From positions 1-47,596 of the forward strand of contig NZ_VCKZ01000012.1 in assembly GCF_005889745.1 (NCBI RefSeq): 47,596 nt of DNA. The letters are read 5' to 3'. Origin of the DNA: Actinomadura geliboluensis (GTDB taxonomy: Bacteria; Actinomycetota; Actinomycetes; Streptosporangiales; Streptosporangiaceae). Under the pieces are notes generated by a model, which saw only the letters and a list, made by a program, of their open reading frames with translations, did not search any database and was not told where the DNA came from. The stretch's first letter is position 1; each line of letters begins with the position of its first letter. This document shows, piece by piece, positions 18,801-25,382 of this stretch. The translations under genes were made by a program, and so were the position numbers.

Positions 18801-19089
18801 GCCGCTCGCGACCGTCGCCTGGCCGACCGGCGAGATCGGCGGCATGGGGCTGGAGGGCGCCGTCCGGCTCGGGTTCCGCAAGGAGCTGGAGGCCGCCGAG
18901 GACCCGAAGGCCCTGTTCGAGCAGATGGTCGCCGCCGCCTACGAGTACGGCAAGGCGCTGCACGCGGCCACGGTGTTCGAGCTGGACGACGTCATCGACC
19001 CCGCCGACACCCGCCGCTGGATCACCGCGGTGCTCGCCGGAGCGCCGCCCGCGGAGGACCGTCCCCGGCCGTGGATCGACACATGGTGA
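15874..19089 (+). CDS. Single-chain biotin-dependent acyl-CoA carboxylase (BC-BCCP-CT fusion)
   Basis: A 1071-residue cytoplasmic enzyme uniting all parts of an acyl-CoA carboxylase. Residues 1-450 are biotin carboxylase (ILVANRGEIALRVVRAA, the glycine loop AGGGGRGM, EANPRLQVEHTVTEE). Residues 478-545 are the biotin carrier, with the biotinylated Lys513 in EAMKMEHVV. Residues 560-1071 are a carboxyltransferase with both N and C halves (LAGTQGYQNHRKTDRML, then GFMVGPDAE and KGYGLGAQAMAGGGFK). Single-chain long-chain acyl-CoA carboxylases of this kind are known from Mycobacterium avium. GAGGAGG precedes the GTG start. Its last 68 bases overlap a convergent gene. Acyl chain preference is unknown. 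Confidence 0.92.
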   Translation: MGGILVANRGEIALRVVRAAAELGLRTVAVRTRDDAASAHTRRADEVRELPGEGVAGYLDADALIAAAKDAGAAAVHPGYGFLSENAAFAAGCAAAGLAFVGPRPELLELFGDKARARDLARAAGVPVAPGTGGAVDLAGAEAFAREHGPVMLKALAGGGGRGMRVVEDPDEMAAAYERCRSEALASFGSGDLYAEKYVPRARHIEVQVAGDGTGAVTHLWERDCSVQRRHQKLIEVAPAPALPAATRDALLDAAVRMAARVRYEGLGTFEFLVAGAEFWFLEANPRLQVEHTVTEEITGVDLVKAQIRLALGEDLAGVGLAAPPAASGCAVQVRVNTETIGADGVPHPRAGTLTAFAPPSGPGVRVDTCGYAGYRTSLRYDPLLAKVIARAEDLPSAAARAHGALGEFEVAGVATSIPLLQGVLRHPEFTAGRADTSFIGGHLAELLESEHRRYYPETAAHAAEPEAAAVPDAPPGTVAVAAPMQGTVVSVEAAEGDLVRAGAPVVIIEAMKMEHVVRAGEAGVVRMLAAAPGDTVAEGAPLLFTEPADAGGDHAAEQDGADHDAIRADLAETLRRHEIGLDAARPEAVAKRHARGHRTARENIADLCDPGTFVEYGALAIAAQRQRRSLDELIERTPADGMVCGIGDVDGAQAVVMSYDYTVLAGTQGYQNHRKTDRMLDIAHRRRLPLVLFAEGGGGRPGDTDTSTVSGLDVTTFHAMGRLSGVVPSVGIASGRCFAGNAALLGCCDAIIATRDANIGMGGPAMIEGGGLGVFAPEEIGPITDQEPNGVVDIVVEDEAEAVAAARRYLSYFQGPRAEWECGDQRVLRHLVPENRMRAYDVRRAVEHLADTGSVLELRRAFGVGIITALVRVEGRPMGLIASNPAHLGGAIDRDAADKAARFLQLCDAHGLPVVSLCDTPGFMVGPDAERTATVRHFGRLFVIGANLRVPVVTVVLRKGYGLGAQAMAGGGFKAPLATVAWPTGEIGGMGLEGAVRLGFRKELEAAEDPKALFEQMVAAAYEYGKALHAATVFELDDVIDPADTRRWITAVLAGAPPAEDRPRPWIDTW

Positions 19090-19873
19090 CCGGCCGCCCG
19101 GCGCGGTAGGCGTCCCGCACCCGCGGGTCGGCGCGGACCTCGGCGGGCGCGCCCGCCGCGATCACCCGGCCGCCGTCCAGGACGTGCACGACGTCGCAGA
19201 CGCCCAGCACCGGCTCCAGCTCCCGACCGGCCACCAGCACCGCAAGACCTTCGGCGGCCAGGTCGCGCAGCAGCACCTCCAGGGCGCGCGCGTACCGCAC
19301 CGGCAGGCCGTCCCACGGCTCGTCCAGCAGCAGCACCGCCGGTTCGGCGGTCAGGGCCCGCGCCAAGTCGGCCAGCAGCGCGACGCCGGGCGGGGCCTCC
19401 CGCGCGCGCCGGTCGGCGTGCTCGGCGATGCCGACGCGGGCGAGGACCTCGTCGGCGCGGGGCCCCGCGTCGCGGCGGGCGTCCAGGCGGCGCCGCCACC
19501 GGTCGCGCGCCGTCCGGCCGGCGACCTCCGCGGTCAGCGCGTGCCGCGCGGCCGCGGCCCGCACCGCCTCGCGCACGGTGCGGGAGCCGGCCGGCCCGGG
19601 CCGGGGGGCCGCGCGGGCGATGCCGCGCCGGGCCCGCTCGCGCGCGGCGCTGCCGGTCAGGTCGGCGTCACCGAGATGGACGGTGCCCGCGGCGGGGCGG
19701 CGCAGCCCGGCGATCACCTCGCACAGCGTCGTCTTGCCCGCGCCGTCCGGGCCGATCAGGCCGGTGACCGCGCCGGGCGGCGCGGTGAGCCCGGCGCCGT
19801 CCACGGCCGTCACCGCGCCGAACCGCACCGTGACGTCGCGGACCCGGAGCCCCGCTGGAGCGGTCATGCCCAT
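19022..19873 (-). CDS. Degenerate LivG-like ABC transporter ATPase
   Basis: A 283-residue protein clearly related to branched-chain amino-acid-type ATPases: LRVRDVTVRFGAVTAVDG, Walker A GPDGAGKTT (41-49), Walker B LLLDEPWDGL, and the family-typical end GAPAEVRADPRVRDAY. Other motifs are lost: the Q-loop (usual RTFQ) reads RAAPRPG, the LSYGQQ signature reads APPGVA, and the H-switch VEHD reads AGRE. No permease or binding-protein gene is near. The ATG at 19873 follows GAGG; a GTG at 19879 is possible. Its 3' end overlaps the carboxylase gene by 68 bases. It may bind ATP without normal transport turnover, or be decaying. Confidence 0.75.
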   Translation of the reverse strand: MGMTAPAGLRVRDVTVRFGAVTAVDGAGLTAPPGAVTGLIGPDGAGKTTLCEVIAGLRRPAAGTVHLGDADLTGSAARERARRGIARAAPRPGPAGSRTVREAVRAAAARHALTAEVAGRTARDRWRRRLDARRDAGPRADEVLARVGIAEHADRRAREAPPGVALLADLARALTAEPAVLLLDEPWDGLPVRYARALEVLLRDLAAEGLAVLVAGRELEPVLGVCDVVHVLDGGRVIAAGAPAEVRADPRVRDAYRAGRPVTMCRSTAGDGPPRAALRRAPR

Positions 19874-19889
19874 CCGCACCTCGGCTCAC

Positions 19890-19905
19890 TGTGATGTGGG
19901 TCACT
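19890..19905. promoter_or_regulatory. CRP-type palindrome before the LivG-like gene
   Basis: TGTGA-N6-TCACT matches the CRP consensus TGTGA-N6-TCACA at nine of ten positions. It lies 17-32 bases upstream of the LivG-like start, so a bound CRP-family protein would sit on or near the promoter. Consensus match is seen; function inferred. Confidence 0.4.
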
Positions 19906-19955
19906 GGGGGATCCACACCCTACTGACGCGCGCGGGCGGCGGCAACGGCCTCCGG

Positions 19956-20777
19956 TCAGGGCGGCGGCGGCTCCAGCCGGTCGCGCGTCCACTCCTTGAC
20001 GCCCGCGACGAACGCGTCGACGTCGGCGGCCTTGCCGGACGCCATCTCGTCGAACCAGTCCGGCACGTACTGCTCGAACTTCCCGGTCTCCAGCGCGGCC
20101 AGGACGGCGTCGGCGACCCGCTCCGGCGGCAGCGCGTCGGACACGTCGCTCAGCGGCGGCTCGTTGCCGGGCAGCGTGAACAGCTCGGTCCCGGCGATGA
20201 GCGCGGGCTGGACCACGTGGACCTGCACGCCCGTGCCGTCGAGGTCGACCGCCATGCTCTCCCAGAACGCGGTCAGCGCCGCCTTGGACGCCCCGTACGC
20301 GCCCTCGTGCGGCGGCCCGAGCCGCGCCGCGACCGACCCGATCGCCACCAGGTGCCCGCGCCCCCGCGCGATCATGCCCGGCAGCAGCGCCAGCGTGAGC
20401 CGCACCGGGGAGGCGTAGTTCAGCCGCATCACGTCCTCGGCCTCGGCGGGCGCGAGGTCCTGGACGCGGCGGCGCTTCGGCATCCCCGCGTTGTTGACCA
20501 GGACGTCCACGCCGCCGAGCTCGCGCTCGGCGGCGGCCGCGAGGTCGGCGATCCCGTCCAGGTCGGCGAGGTCGGCGGTCCACATCGCCGAGTCGGGGGA
20601 GTGCTCACGGCAGCGCGCGAGGACCTGCTCGAGCCGGTCCTTGCGCCGCGCCACCAGGCCGACGCGGGCGCCGGCGGCGGCGAGCGCCTCCGCGACGACC
20701 GCGCCGATGCCGGACGAGGCTCCCGTGACCAGCGCGGACCGCCCCGTCAACGTCACCCGTCCCGTCGAAGTCACCAT
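19956..20777 (-). CDS. Short-chain dehydrogenase/reductase (SDR)
   Basis: A 273-residue classical SDR. The cofactor motif is TGASSGIG near residue 20, the structural NNAG near 95, and the catalytic Ser, Tyr and Lys lie in AIGSVAARLG and YGASK near 150-170. Arg after the cofactor strand (LVARRKDRL) suggests NADP preference. The C-terminal 60 residues (VPDWFDEMASGKAADVDAFVAG) resemble mycobacterial short-chain reductases of unknown substrate. ATG 20777 is chosen over GTG 20792; neither has a strong ribosome-binding site. It is divergent from helR across 167 bases. Confidence 0.85.
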   Translation of the reverse strand: MVTSTGRVTLTGRSALVTGASSGIGAVVAEALAAAGARVGLVARRKDRLEQVLARCREHSPDSAMWTADLADLDGIADLAAAAERELGGVDVLVNNAGMPKRRRVQDLAPAEAEDVMRLNYASPVRLTLALLPGMIARGRGHLVAIGSVAARLGPPHEGAYGASKAALTAFWESMAVDLDGTGVQVHVVQPALIAGTELFTLPGNEPPLSDVSDALPPERVADAVLAALETGKFEQYVPDWFDEMASGKAADVDAFVAGVKEWTRDRLEPPPP

Positions 20778-20944
20778 GGCGCCCAACGTCACACACGCAC
20801 GCCCGGCCGGGCAAGGCGAAGCGCCGCCGCCTCCGGATCCGGCCGTTGGGGGAGCGGATGAAGGAGCCGTCCAGGCCGTCCCGGCGGCCGGTAAGGTTGT
20901 GGGTTTCCCCTGTACGCCCCTCGCACCGCCGGAGGTCTGCCCGC

Positions 20945-22966
20945 ATGCCCGCCGAACCCGCCGGATCCGACGAAACGGAGATACTCACCGCCGAACGCGC
21001 CCACCTGGCCGAGTCGCGCGCCGCGCTGCGCCGGATGCGCGAGCACGCCGCGAGCCTGTCCGCCGACGTGGCCGCCGACTGGGTGAGCCGGCAGATCCTG
21101 GAGGCGATGCTCGACCAGCGGGTCGCCGCGCTCGCCGACCACCCCGACACGCCCCTGTTCTTCGGCCGGATGGACCGCGCCGCCGCGGGCGACCCCGAAC
21201 TGCCCGAGGTCATCTACGTGGGGCGGCGGCACGTCCACGACGGCGCCGAGGGCCGCCCCCTCGTGCTGGACTGGCGCGCCCCCGTCTCGCGCGCCTTCTA
21301 CCAGGCCGGCCCCGCCGACCCGATGGGCTGGCGGCTGCGGCGCCGGTTCGGGTTCCAGGCCGGGGAGCTGACCGCATTCGAGGACGAGCCCCTCGACGGC
21401 GGGGCCGGCGCCGGGCCGTCCCGGATCCTCACCGAGGAGATCGAGCGGCCCCGCACCGGGCCGATGCGCGACATCGTCGCCACCATCCAGCCCGAGCAGG
21501 ACGTGATCGTCCGCGCCGACCTGCCCCGCACGGTCTGCGTGCAGGGCGCGCCCGGCACCGGCAAGACCGCCGTCGGCCTGCACCGCGCCGCCTACCTGCT
21601 GTTCACGCACCGGGAGCGGCTGTCGCGGTCCGGCGTCCTCATCGTCGGCCCGAACCGGGCGTTCCTCGGCTACATCTCGGCGGTGCTGCCCGCGCTCGGC
21701 GAAGTCCGGGTCGAGCAGGCCACGATCGACGACCTGCTCGGGGCGCCGCTGGGGGAGGAGCCGGCGGCGGTGTCGGCCGCCAAGGGCGACGCCCGGATGG
21801 CGGACGTCCTGCGCAGGGCCCTGTGGCTGCACGTCCGCAAGCCCGCGGAGGGCCTCGTCGTCACCCGCGGCTCGGTCCGCTTCCGGCTCGCCGACCACGA
21901 GGTCCGGGAGATCGCGGCGGGGCTGCGCGGCACCACCCGGTACGGCGCCGGCCGCGCCGCGTTCGCGCAGCGGCTCGCGCACCGGGTGCTGGTGCTGATG
22001 GAGCAGCGCGGCGAGGCGCCCGACGACCGCGTCCAGGACCAGGTCGCCCGGAGCCGGCCGGTCCGGGAGGTGCTCGACGCGGTGTGGCCGAAGGTGACCG
22101 CCGAGCAGGTCCTGCACAGGCTGCTGTCGGACGGCGAGTTCCTCGCGCGGGCCGCCAAGGGCGTCCTGGACGAGGACGAGCAGGCCGCGCTCCTGTGGCC
22201 GAAGGCGCCGCGCTCGCACCGGTCGGCCAAGTGGACCGCCGCCGACCGGGCCCTCCTCGACGAGCTGGGCGACCTCATCGACCGGACGCCCTCGCTCGGC
22301 CACCTCGTCGTGGACGAGGCGCAGGACCTGTCGGCGATGCAGCTGCGGGCGCTGGGCCGGCGCTGCGGGACGGGCTCGGCGACCGTGCTCGGCGACCTCG
22401 CCCAGGGCACCACCGCCTGGTCGGCCCGCTCCTGGAAGGAGGTGCTCGGCCACCTCGGGCAGGACGGGGAGGTCACCGAGCTGACCCTCGGGTTCCGCGT
22501 CCCGGGGACCGTCCTGGACTACGCCGCCCGGCTGCTCCCGCACGTCGCGCCCGGCCTGGAGCGGCCGCGCTCGCTGCGGCCCGGCGCGGGCGCCCTGGAG
22601 GTGCGCCGCGTCGCCGACGTGGTCCCGGCCGCCGCCGGGGCCGTCCGCGCGGCCCTCGCCCGCCCCGGCTCGGTCGGCCTGATCGTCCCGGACGCCGCCG
22701 TCGCCGCGCACGCGGCCGAGCTGGCGGCGGCCGGGCTGGAGCACGCGGTGCTCGGCCCGGAGTCGGACGGCTCCGCCCGGCTGCTGGTCATCCCCGCGAC
22801 CCTCGCCAAGGGCCTGGAGTACGACCATGTGATCGTCGCCGAGCCCGCCGCGATCGCCGCCGCGGAGGAGCGCGGACTCGCCCGGCTGTACGTCGTGCTG
22901 ACCCGCGCCGTCACTTCGCTGACCGTGCTGTACCGCGACGACCTGCCGGCGGAGCTGGCCGCCTGA
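20945..22966 (+). CDS. helR: HelD/HelR-type RNA polymerase recycling ATPase
   Basis: A 673-residue superfamily 1 helicase-like protein. The N-terminus (ETEILTAERAHLAESRAALRRMREHAAS) forms the expected coiled-coil arm that enters the RNA polymerase secondary channel. GAPGTGKT at 201-208 is Walker A, VVDEAQD near 455-461 is motif II, GDLAQGTTAWSA is motif III, and RLYVVLTRAV near the end is motif VI. Characterised actinobacterial members remove stalled or rifamycin-bound polymerase and can give rifampicin tolerance. ATG 20945 follows GGAGG; longer in-frame starts read into GC-rich leader. No clear rifamycin-associated palindrome is visible upstream, so assignment to HelR rather than another HelD class is moderate. 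Confidence 0.82.
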   Translation: MPAEPAGSDETEILTAERAHLAESRAALRRMREHAASLSADVAADWVSRQILEAMLDQRVAALADHPDTPLFFGRMDRAAAGDPELPEVIYVGRRHVHDGAEGRPLVLDWRAPVSRAFYQAGPADPMGWRLRRRFGFQAGELTAFEDEPLDGGAGAGPSRILTEEIERPRTGPMRDIVATIQPEQDVIVRADLPRTVCVQGAPGTGKTAVGLHRAAYLLFTHRERLSRSGVLIVGPNRAFLGYISAVLPALGEVRVEQATIDDLLGAPLGEEPAAVSAAKGDARMADVLRRALWLHVRKPAEGLVVTRGSVRFRLADHEVREIAAGLRGTTRYGAGRAAFAQRLAHRVLVLMEQRGEAPDDRVQDQVARSRPVREVLDAVWPKVTAEQVLHRLLSDGEFLARAAKGVLDEDEQAALLWPKAPRSHRSAKWTAADRALLDELGDLIDRTPSLGHLVVDEAQDLSAMQLRALGRRCGTGSATVLGDLAQGTTAWSARSWKEVLGHLGQDGEVTELTLGFRVPGTVLDYAARLLPHVAPGLERPRSLRPGAGALEVRRVADVVPAAAGAVRAALARPGSVGLIVPDAAVAAHAAELAAAGLEHAVLGPESDGSARLLVIPATLAKGLEYDHVIVAEPAAIAAAEERGLARLYVVLTRAVTSLTVLYRDDLPAELAA

Positions 22967-22967
22967 C

Positions 22968-22979
22968 GGGCGGCCGCCC
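22968..22979. terminator. Palindrome between convergent helR and TetR genes
   Basis: A perfect 12-base palindrome GGGCGGCCGCCC fills the gap between the two stop codons. It may act as a terminator for both, although the loop would be tight. Confidence 0.3.
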
Positions 22980-23569
22980 TACCCGCGCGCGGCCCGTTCC
23001 GCGGCCGCGCGCGGGCGCAGCCCGTCGAAGGCGATCCGCAGGACGTCCTCGCGGGCCCCGGCGTGCCCGGCCGCGTAGGACATGCCGACCAGCAGCGCCA
23101 TGACCACCTCCAGGTCGGCGTCGGAGCGGACGGCCCCCGCCTCCTGCGCGCGTTCGAGGAGGACGGCGAGCGCCGCCCGCAGGCCGGGGCCCGCGCGGCC
23201 GGTGGCGGCCCGGGCGTCGACGCCCGCCTCGGCCAGCGCCTCGGTGACGGCCTGCTTCGCCGCCGCCTGCGCGACCACCCGGGACAGGAACCCGAAGAAC
23301 GCCGCGCCCGGGTCGGCGGCCGAGCGCAGCTCCTCGGCCTCGCCGGCGAGCCGCTCCAGCAGCGCGACCAGCACGGCCTCCAGGAGCGACTCCTTGGTGG
23401 GGAAGTGCCGGAACACCGTGCCGATCCCGACGCCCGCCCGCCGCGCGACCTCCTCGGTGGACGCCGAGGTGCCCCGGGCGGCGAAGACCTCCTCGGCCGC
23501 CGCGAGGACCTTGGCGCGGTTGCGCAGGGCGTCGGCGCGCAGCGGCCTGCCGGACGCGGGAGAGGTCAT
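22979..23569 (-). CDS. TetR/AcrR family repressor
   Basis: A 196-residue protein with the helix-turn-helix RAKVLAAAEEVFAARGTSASTEEVARRAGVGIGTVFRHFPTKESLLEAV (about 18-65) and a helical ligand domain. GGAAGG precedes the ATG. It is divergent from an NTF2-like gene; the 81-base spacer holds two copies of GGAGT-N4-ACTCC placed over a promoter, so it almost certainly represses the neighbour and probably itself. The inducer is unknown. Confidence 0.9.
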   Translation of the reverse strand: MTSPASGRPLRADALRNRAKVLAAAEEVFAARGTSASTEEVARRAGVGIGTVFRHFPTKESLLEAVLVALLERLAGEAEELRSAADPGAAFFGFLSRVVAQAAAKQAVTEALAEAGVDARAATGRAGPGLRAALAVLLERAQEAGAVRSDADLEVVMALLVGMSYAAGHAGAREDVLRIAFDGLRPRAAAERAARG

Positions 23570-23581
23570 CGGCGCCTTCCG

Positions 23582-23631
23582 TTGACAAGTGGAGTCGTGA
23601 CTCCATATTTTGCATACGGAGTAGAAACTCC
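23582..23631. promoter_or_regulatory. Promoter with two identical TetR operators
   Basis: TTGACA (23582-23587) and ATATTT (23605-23610) are 17 bases apart. GGAGT-cgtg-ACTCC (23591-23604) lies in the spacer and GGAGT-agaa-ACTCC (23618-23631) just after the -10; centres are 27 bases apart. Arms are perfect in both copies. A further half-site GGAGTC lies at 23641-23646. The AT-rich patch stands out from its surroundings. Confidence 0.75.
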
Positions 23632-23650
23632 GATTGTAGGGGAGTCAGCC

Positions 23651-24052
23651 ATGTCCGAGTTCGCCACCCCCCGGGCCGTCTTCCAGCGGCTGCTCGACGG
23701 GATCATCGCGCGGCGCCCCGGCGACCTGCCGCGCCTCTACGCGGAGGACGCGGTGGTCGTGCAGCCGTTCGCCCACCCCGCCGCGCGCCTGGAGGGCCGC
23801 GCGGCGCTGCGCGAGCACTTCGCCCGGCTGGAGACGCTGCCACTGGAGATGGCGGCGCGCAACGTCACCGTCCACCAGACCGCCGATCCCGAGGTGATCA
23901 TCGCGGAGTTCGAGTACGCGGGGCGCAACACCGCGACGGGGCGGGAGTTCCTGCTGCCGAACATCGTGGTCATGCGGGTCCGCGACGGGCACATCGTGGA
24001 GTCCCGCGACTACCACGACCACTCGGGGCTCGGCCTGGCGGCGGGCGCCTGA
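23651..24052 (+). CDS. NTF2-like/SnoaL-type nuclear transport factor fold protein
   Basis: A 133-residue single-domain protein: FQRLLDGIIARRPGDLPRLYAEDAVVVQPFA at the start and IVVMRVRDGHIVESRDYHDHSGL at the end are typical of the SnoaL-like cone fold. The family includes isomerases, cyclases and small-molecule binders; YHDH near the C-terminus is common in polyketide-cyclase relatives. GGGGAG precedes the ATG. It is expressed from a TetR-controlled promoter, suggesting induction by a small hydrophobic compound. Exact activity unknown. Confidence 0.8.
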   Translation: MSEFATPRAVFQRLLDGIIARRPGDLPRLYAEDAVVVQPFAHPAARLEGRAALREHFARLETLPLEMAARNVTVHQTADPEVIIAEFEYAGRNTATGREFLLPNIVVMRVRDGHIVESRDYHDHSGLGLAAGA

Positions 24053-24076
24053 CCGGCGCCCCGCCGGGCCGCGCGG

Positions 24077-24134
24077 TTGACTCGCGGGTCCGGCGGTTCC
24101 TAGGCTGGACGGGCCATACCGACCGGTTGGTATG
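24077..24134 (+). promoter_or_regulatory. Promoter and TetR-type palindrome of the acyl-CoA dehydrogenase pair
   Basis: TTGACT (24077-24082) and TAGGCT (24101-24106) are 18 bases apart. A 20-base palindrome (24115-24134), CATACC...GGTATG around GACCGGTT, has nine of ten base pairs matching and starts where the transcript should begin. It resembles operators of TetR-type lipid-catabolism repressors. No TetR gene faces it directly; the one at 22979-23569 has a different operator. Confidence 0.6.
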
Positions 24135-24188
24135 TCCGTTCGCGGGCGGCGCGGCCGCCGCCCGCCGCCCCGCGCGGAGGTCCGCCCT

Positions 24189-25382
24189 GTGAGCACAGCA
24201 CCGCCCGACGCCGACGAGCTGAGCCGCCGGGTCGGCGAGTTCCTCGCCGCCCACGACCCCTCGGTCACCGAGCCCCTGGAGTTCCTGCGCGCCCGGTTCG
24301 ACGCCGGGCTCGCCTGGGTGCACTACCCCGAGGGGCTCGGCGGGCTCGGCGCCCCGCGGCACCTGCAGCCCGCCGTCGACCGGGCGTTCGCCGGGGCCGG
24401 CGCGCCGACCAACCACCCCGAGCGCAACGGCATCGGCCTCGGCATGGCCGCGCCGACCATCCTCGCGTTCGGCACCGAGGAGCAGAAGCGCCGCTTCCTG
24501 CGCCCGCTGTGGACCGGCGAGGAGCTGTGGTGCCAGCTGTTCAGCGAGCCCGGCGCCGGCTCCGACCTCGCCGCGCTCGCCACCCGCGCCGTCCGCGACG
24601 GCGACGCCTGGACCGTCGACGGGCAGAAGGTCTGGACGTCCATGGCGCACGAGGCGCGGTGGGCGATCCTCGTGACCCGCACCGACCCCGGCGTCCCCAA
24701 GCACCGCGGCATGACCTACTTCGTGTGCGACATGACCGCGCCCGGCGTCGAGGTCCGCCCGCTGCGGCAGATCACCGGCGAGGCCGAGTTCAACGAGGTG
24801 TTCCTCACCGGCGTGCGGATCCCCGACGCGCACCGGCTCGGCGAGGTCGGGCAGGGCTGGCAGGTGTCCACCACGACGCTGATGAACGAGCGGGTCGCGA
24901 TCGGCGGGAACGCCGCGCCGCGCGAGGGCGGCATGATCGGCGTGGTCGCCGCGCTCTGGCGGGACCGCCCCGAGCTGCGCACCCCCGGCCTGCACGACGC
25001 GCTGCTGCGCGCCTGGGTGGAGACCGAGGCCGCCCGGCTCACCGGGGAGCGGCTGCGCCAGCAGCTCACCGCCGGGCAGCCCGGCCCCGAGGGCTCGGGC
25101 GCCAAGCTCGCCTTCGCCGCGCTCAACCAGGAGGTCTCCGGGCTGGAGCTGGAACTGCTCGGCGAGGACGGACTGCGCTACGACGACTGGACGATGCGCC
25201 GCCCCACCGAGGTCGACTTCACCCGCCGCTCGCCCGGCTACCGCTACCTGCGCGCCAAGGGCAACTCCATCGAGGGCGGCACCTCGGAGATCCTGCGCAA
25301 CATCATCGCCGAGCGCGTCCTCGGCCTGCCCGGCGAGATCCGCGTCGACAAGGACGTGGCGTGGAAGGACCTGCCCAAATGA
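24189..25382 (+). CDS. Acyl-CoA dehydrogenase, catalytic subunit of a two-gene pair
   Basis: A 397-residue flavoprotein. WCQLFSEPGAGSDLAAL and GQKVWTSMAHEARWAILVTRTD are the FAD and substrate contacts, and the C-terminus carries AKGNSIEGGTSEILRN with the catalytic Glu in IEGGT. GCGGAGG precedes the GTG start. Its stop overlaps the ATG of the next gene by ATGA. Paired ACAD genes with the active-site Glu in only one subunit form alpha2beta2 enzymes in actinobacterial steroid and branched-acid catabolism; a similar bulky-substrate role is inferred here. A palindromic operator precedes the gene. Confidence 0.9.
   Translation: MSTAPPDADELSRRVGEFLAAHDPSVTEPLEFLRARFDAGLAWVHYPEGLGGLGAPRHLQPAVDRAFAGAGAPTNHPERNGIGLGMAAPTILAFGTEEQKRRFLRPLWTGEELWCQLFSEPGAGSDLAALATRAVRDGDAWTVDGQKVWTSMAHEARWAILVTRTDPGVPKHRGMTYFVCDMTAPGVEVRPLRQITGEAEFNEVFLTGVRIPDAHRLGEVGQGWQVSTTTLMNERVAIGGNAAPREGGMIGVVAALWRDRPELRTPGLHDALLRAWVETEAARLTGERLRQQLTAGQPGPEGSGAKLAFAALNQEVSGLELELLGEDGLRYDDWTMRRPTEVDFTRRSPGYRYLRAKGNSIEGGTSEILRNIIAERVLGLPGEIRVDKDVAWKDLPK

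Noticed and set aside
15733..18963. A very long open frame on the minus strand opposite the carboxylase gene (over 1000 codons)
   Set aside because: High GC keeps alternative frames open. Its translation is low-complexity (Gly, Arg, Val, His rich) with no domain, while the plus-strand frame shows three clear enzyme domains.
19022..19873. Calling the LivG-like gene a pseudogene
   Set aside because: No frameshift or internal stop, normal codon use, intact Walker motifs, and a plausible regulatory site upstream; kept as a CDS with lost motifs.
20778..20944. Rifamycin-associated element before helR
   Set aside because: No convincing long inverted repeat of that kind is visible in the spacer; only scattered GC-rich palindromes.
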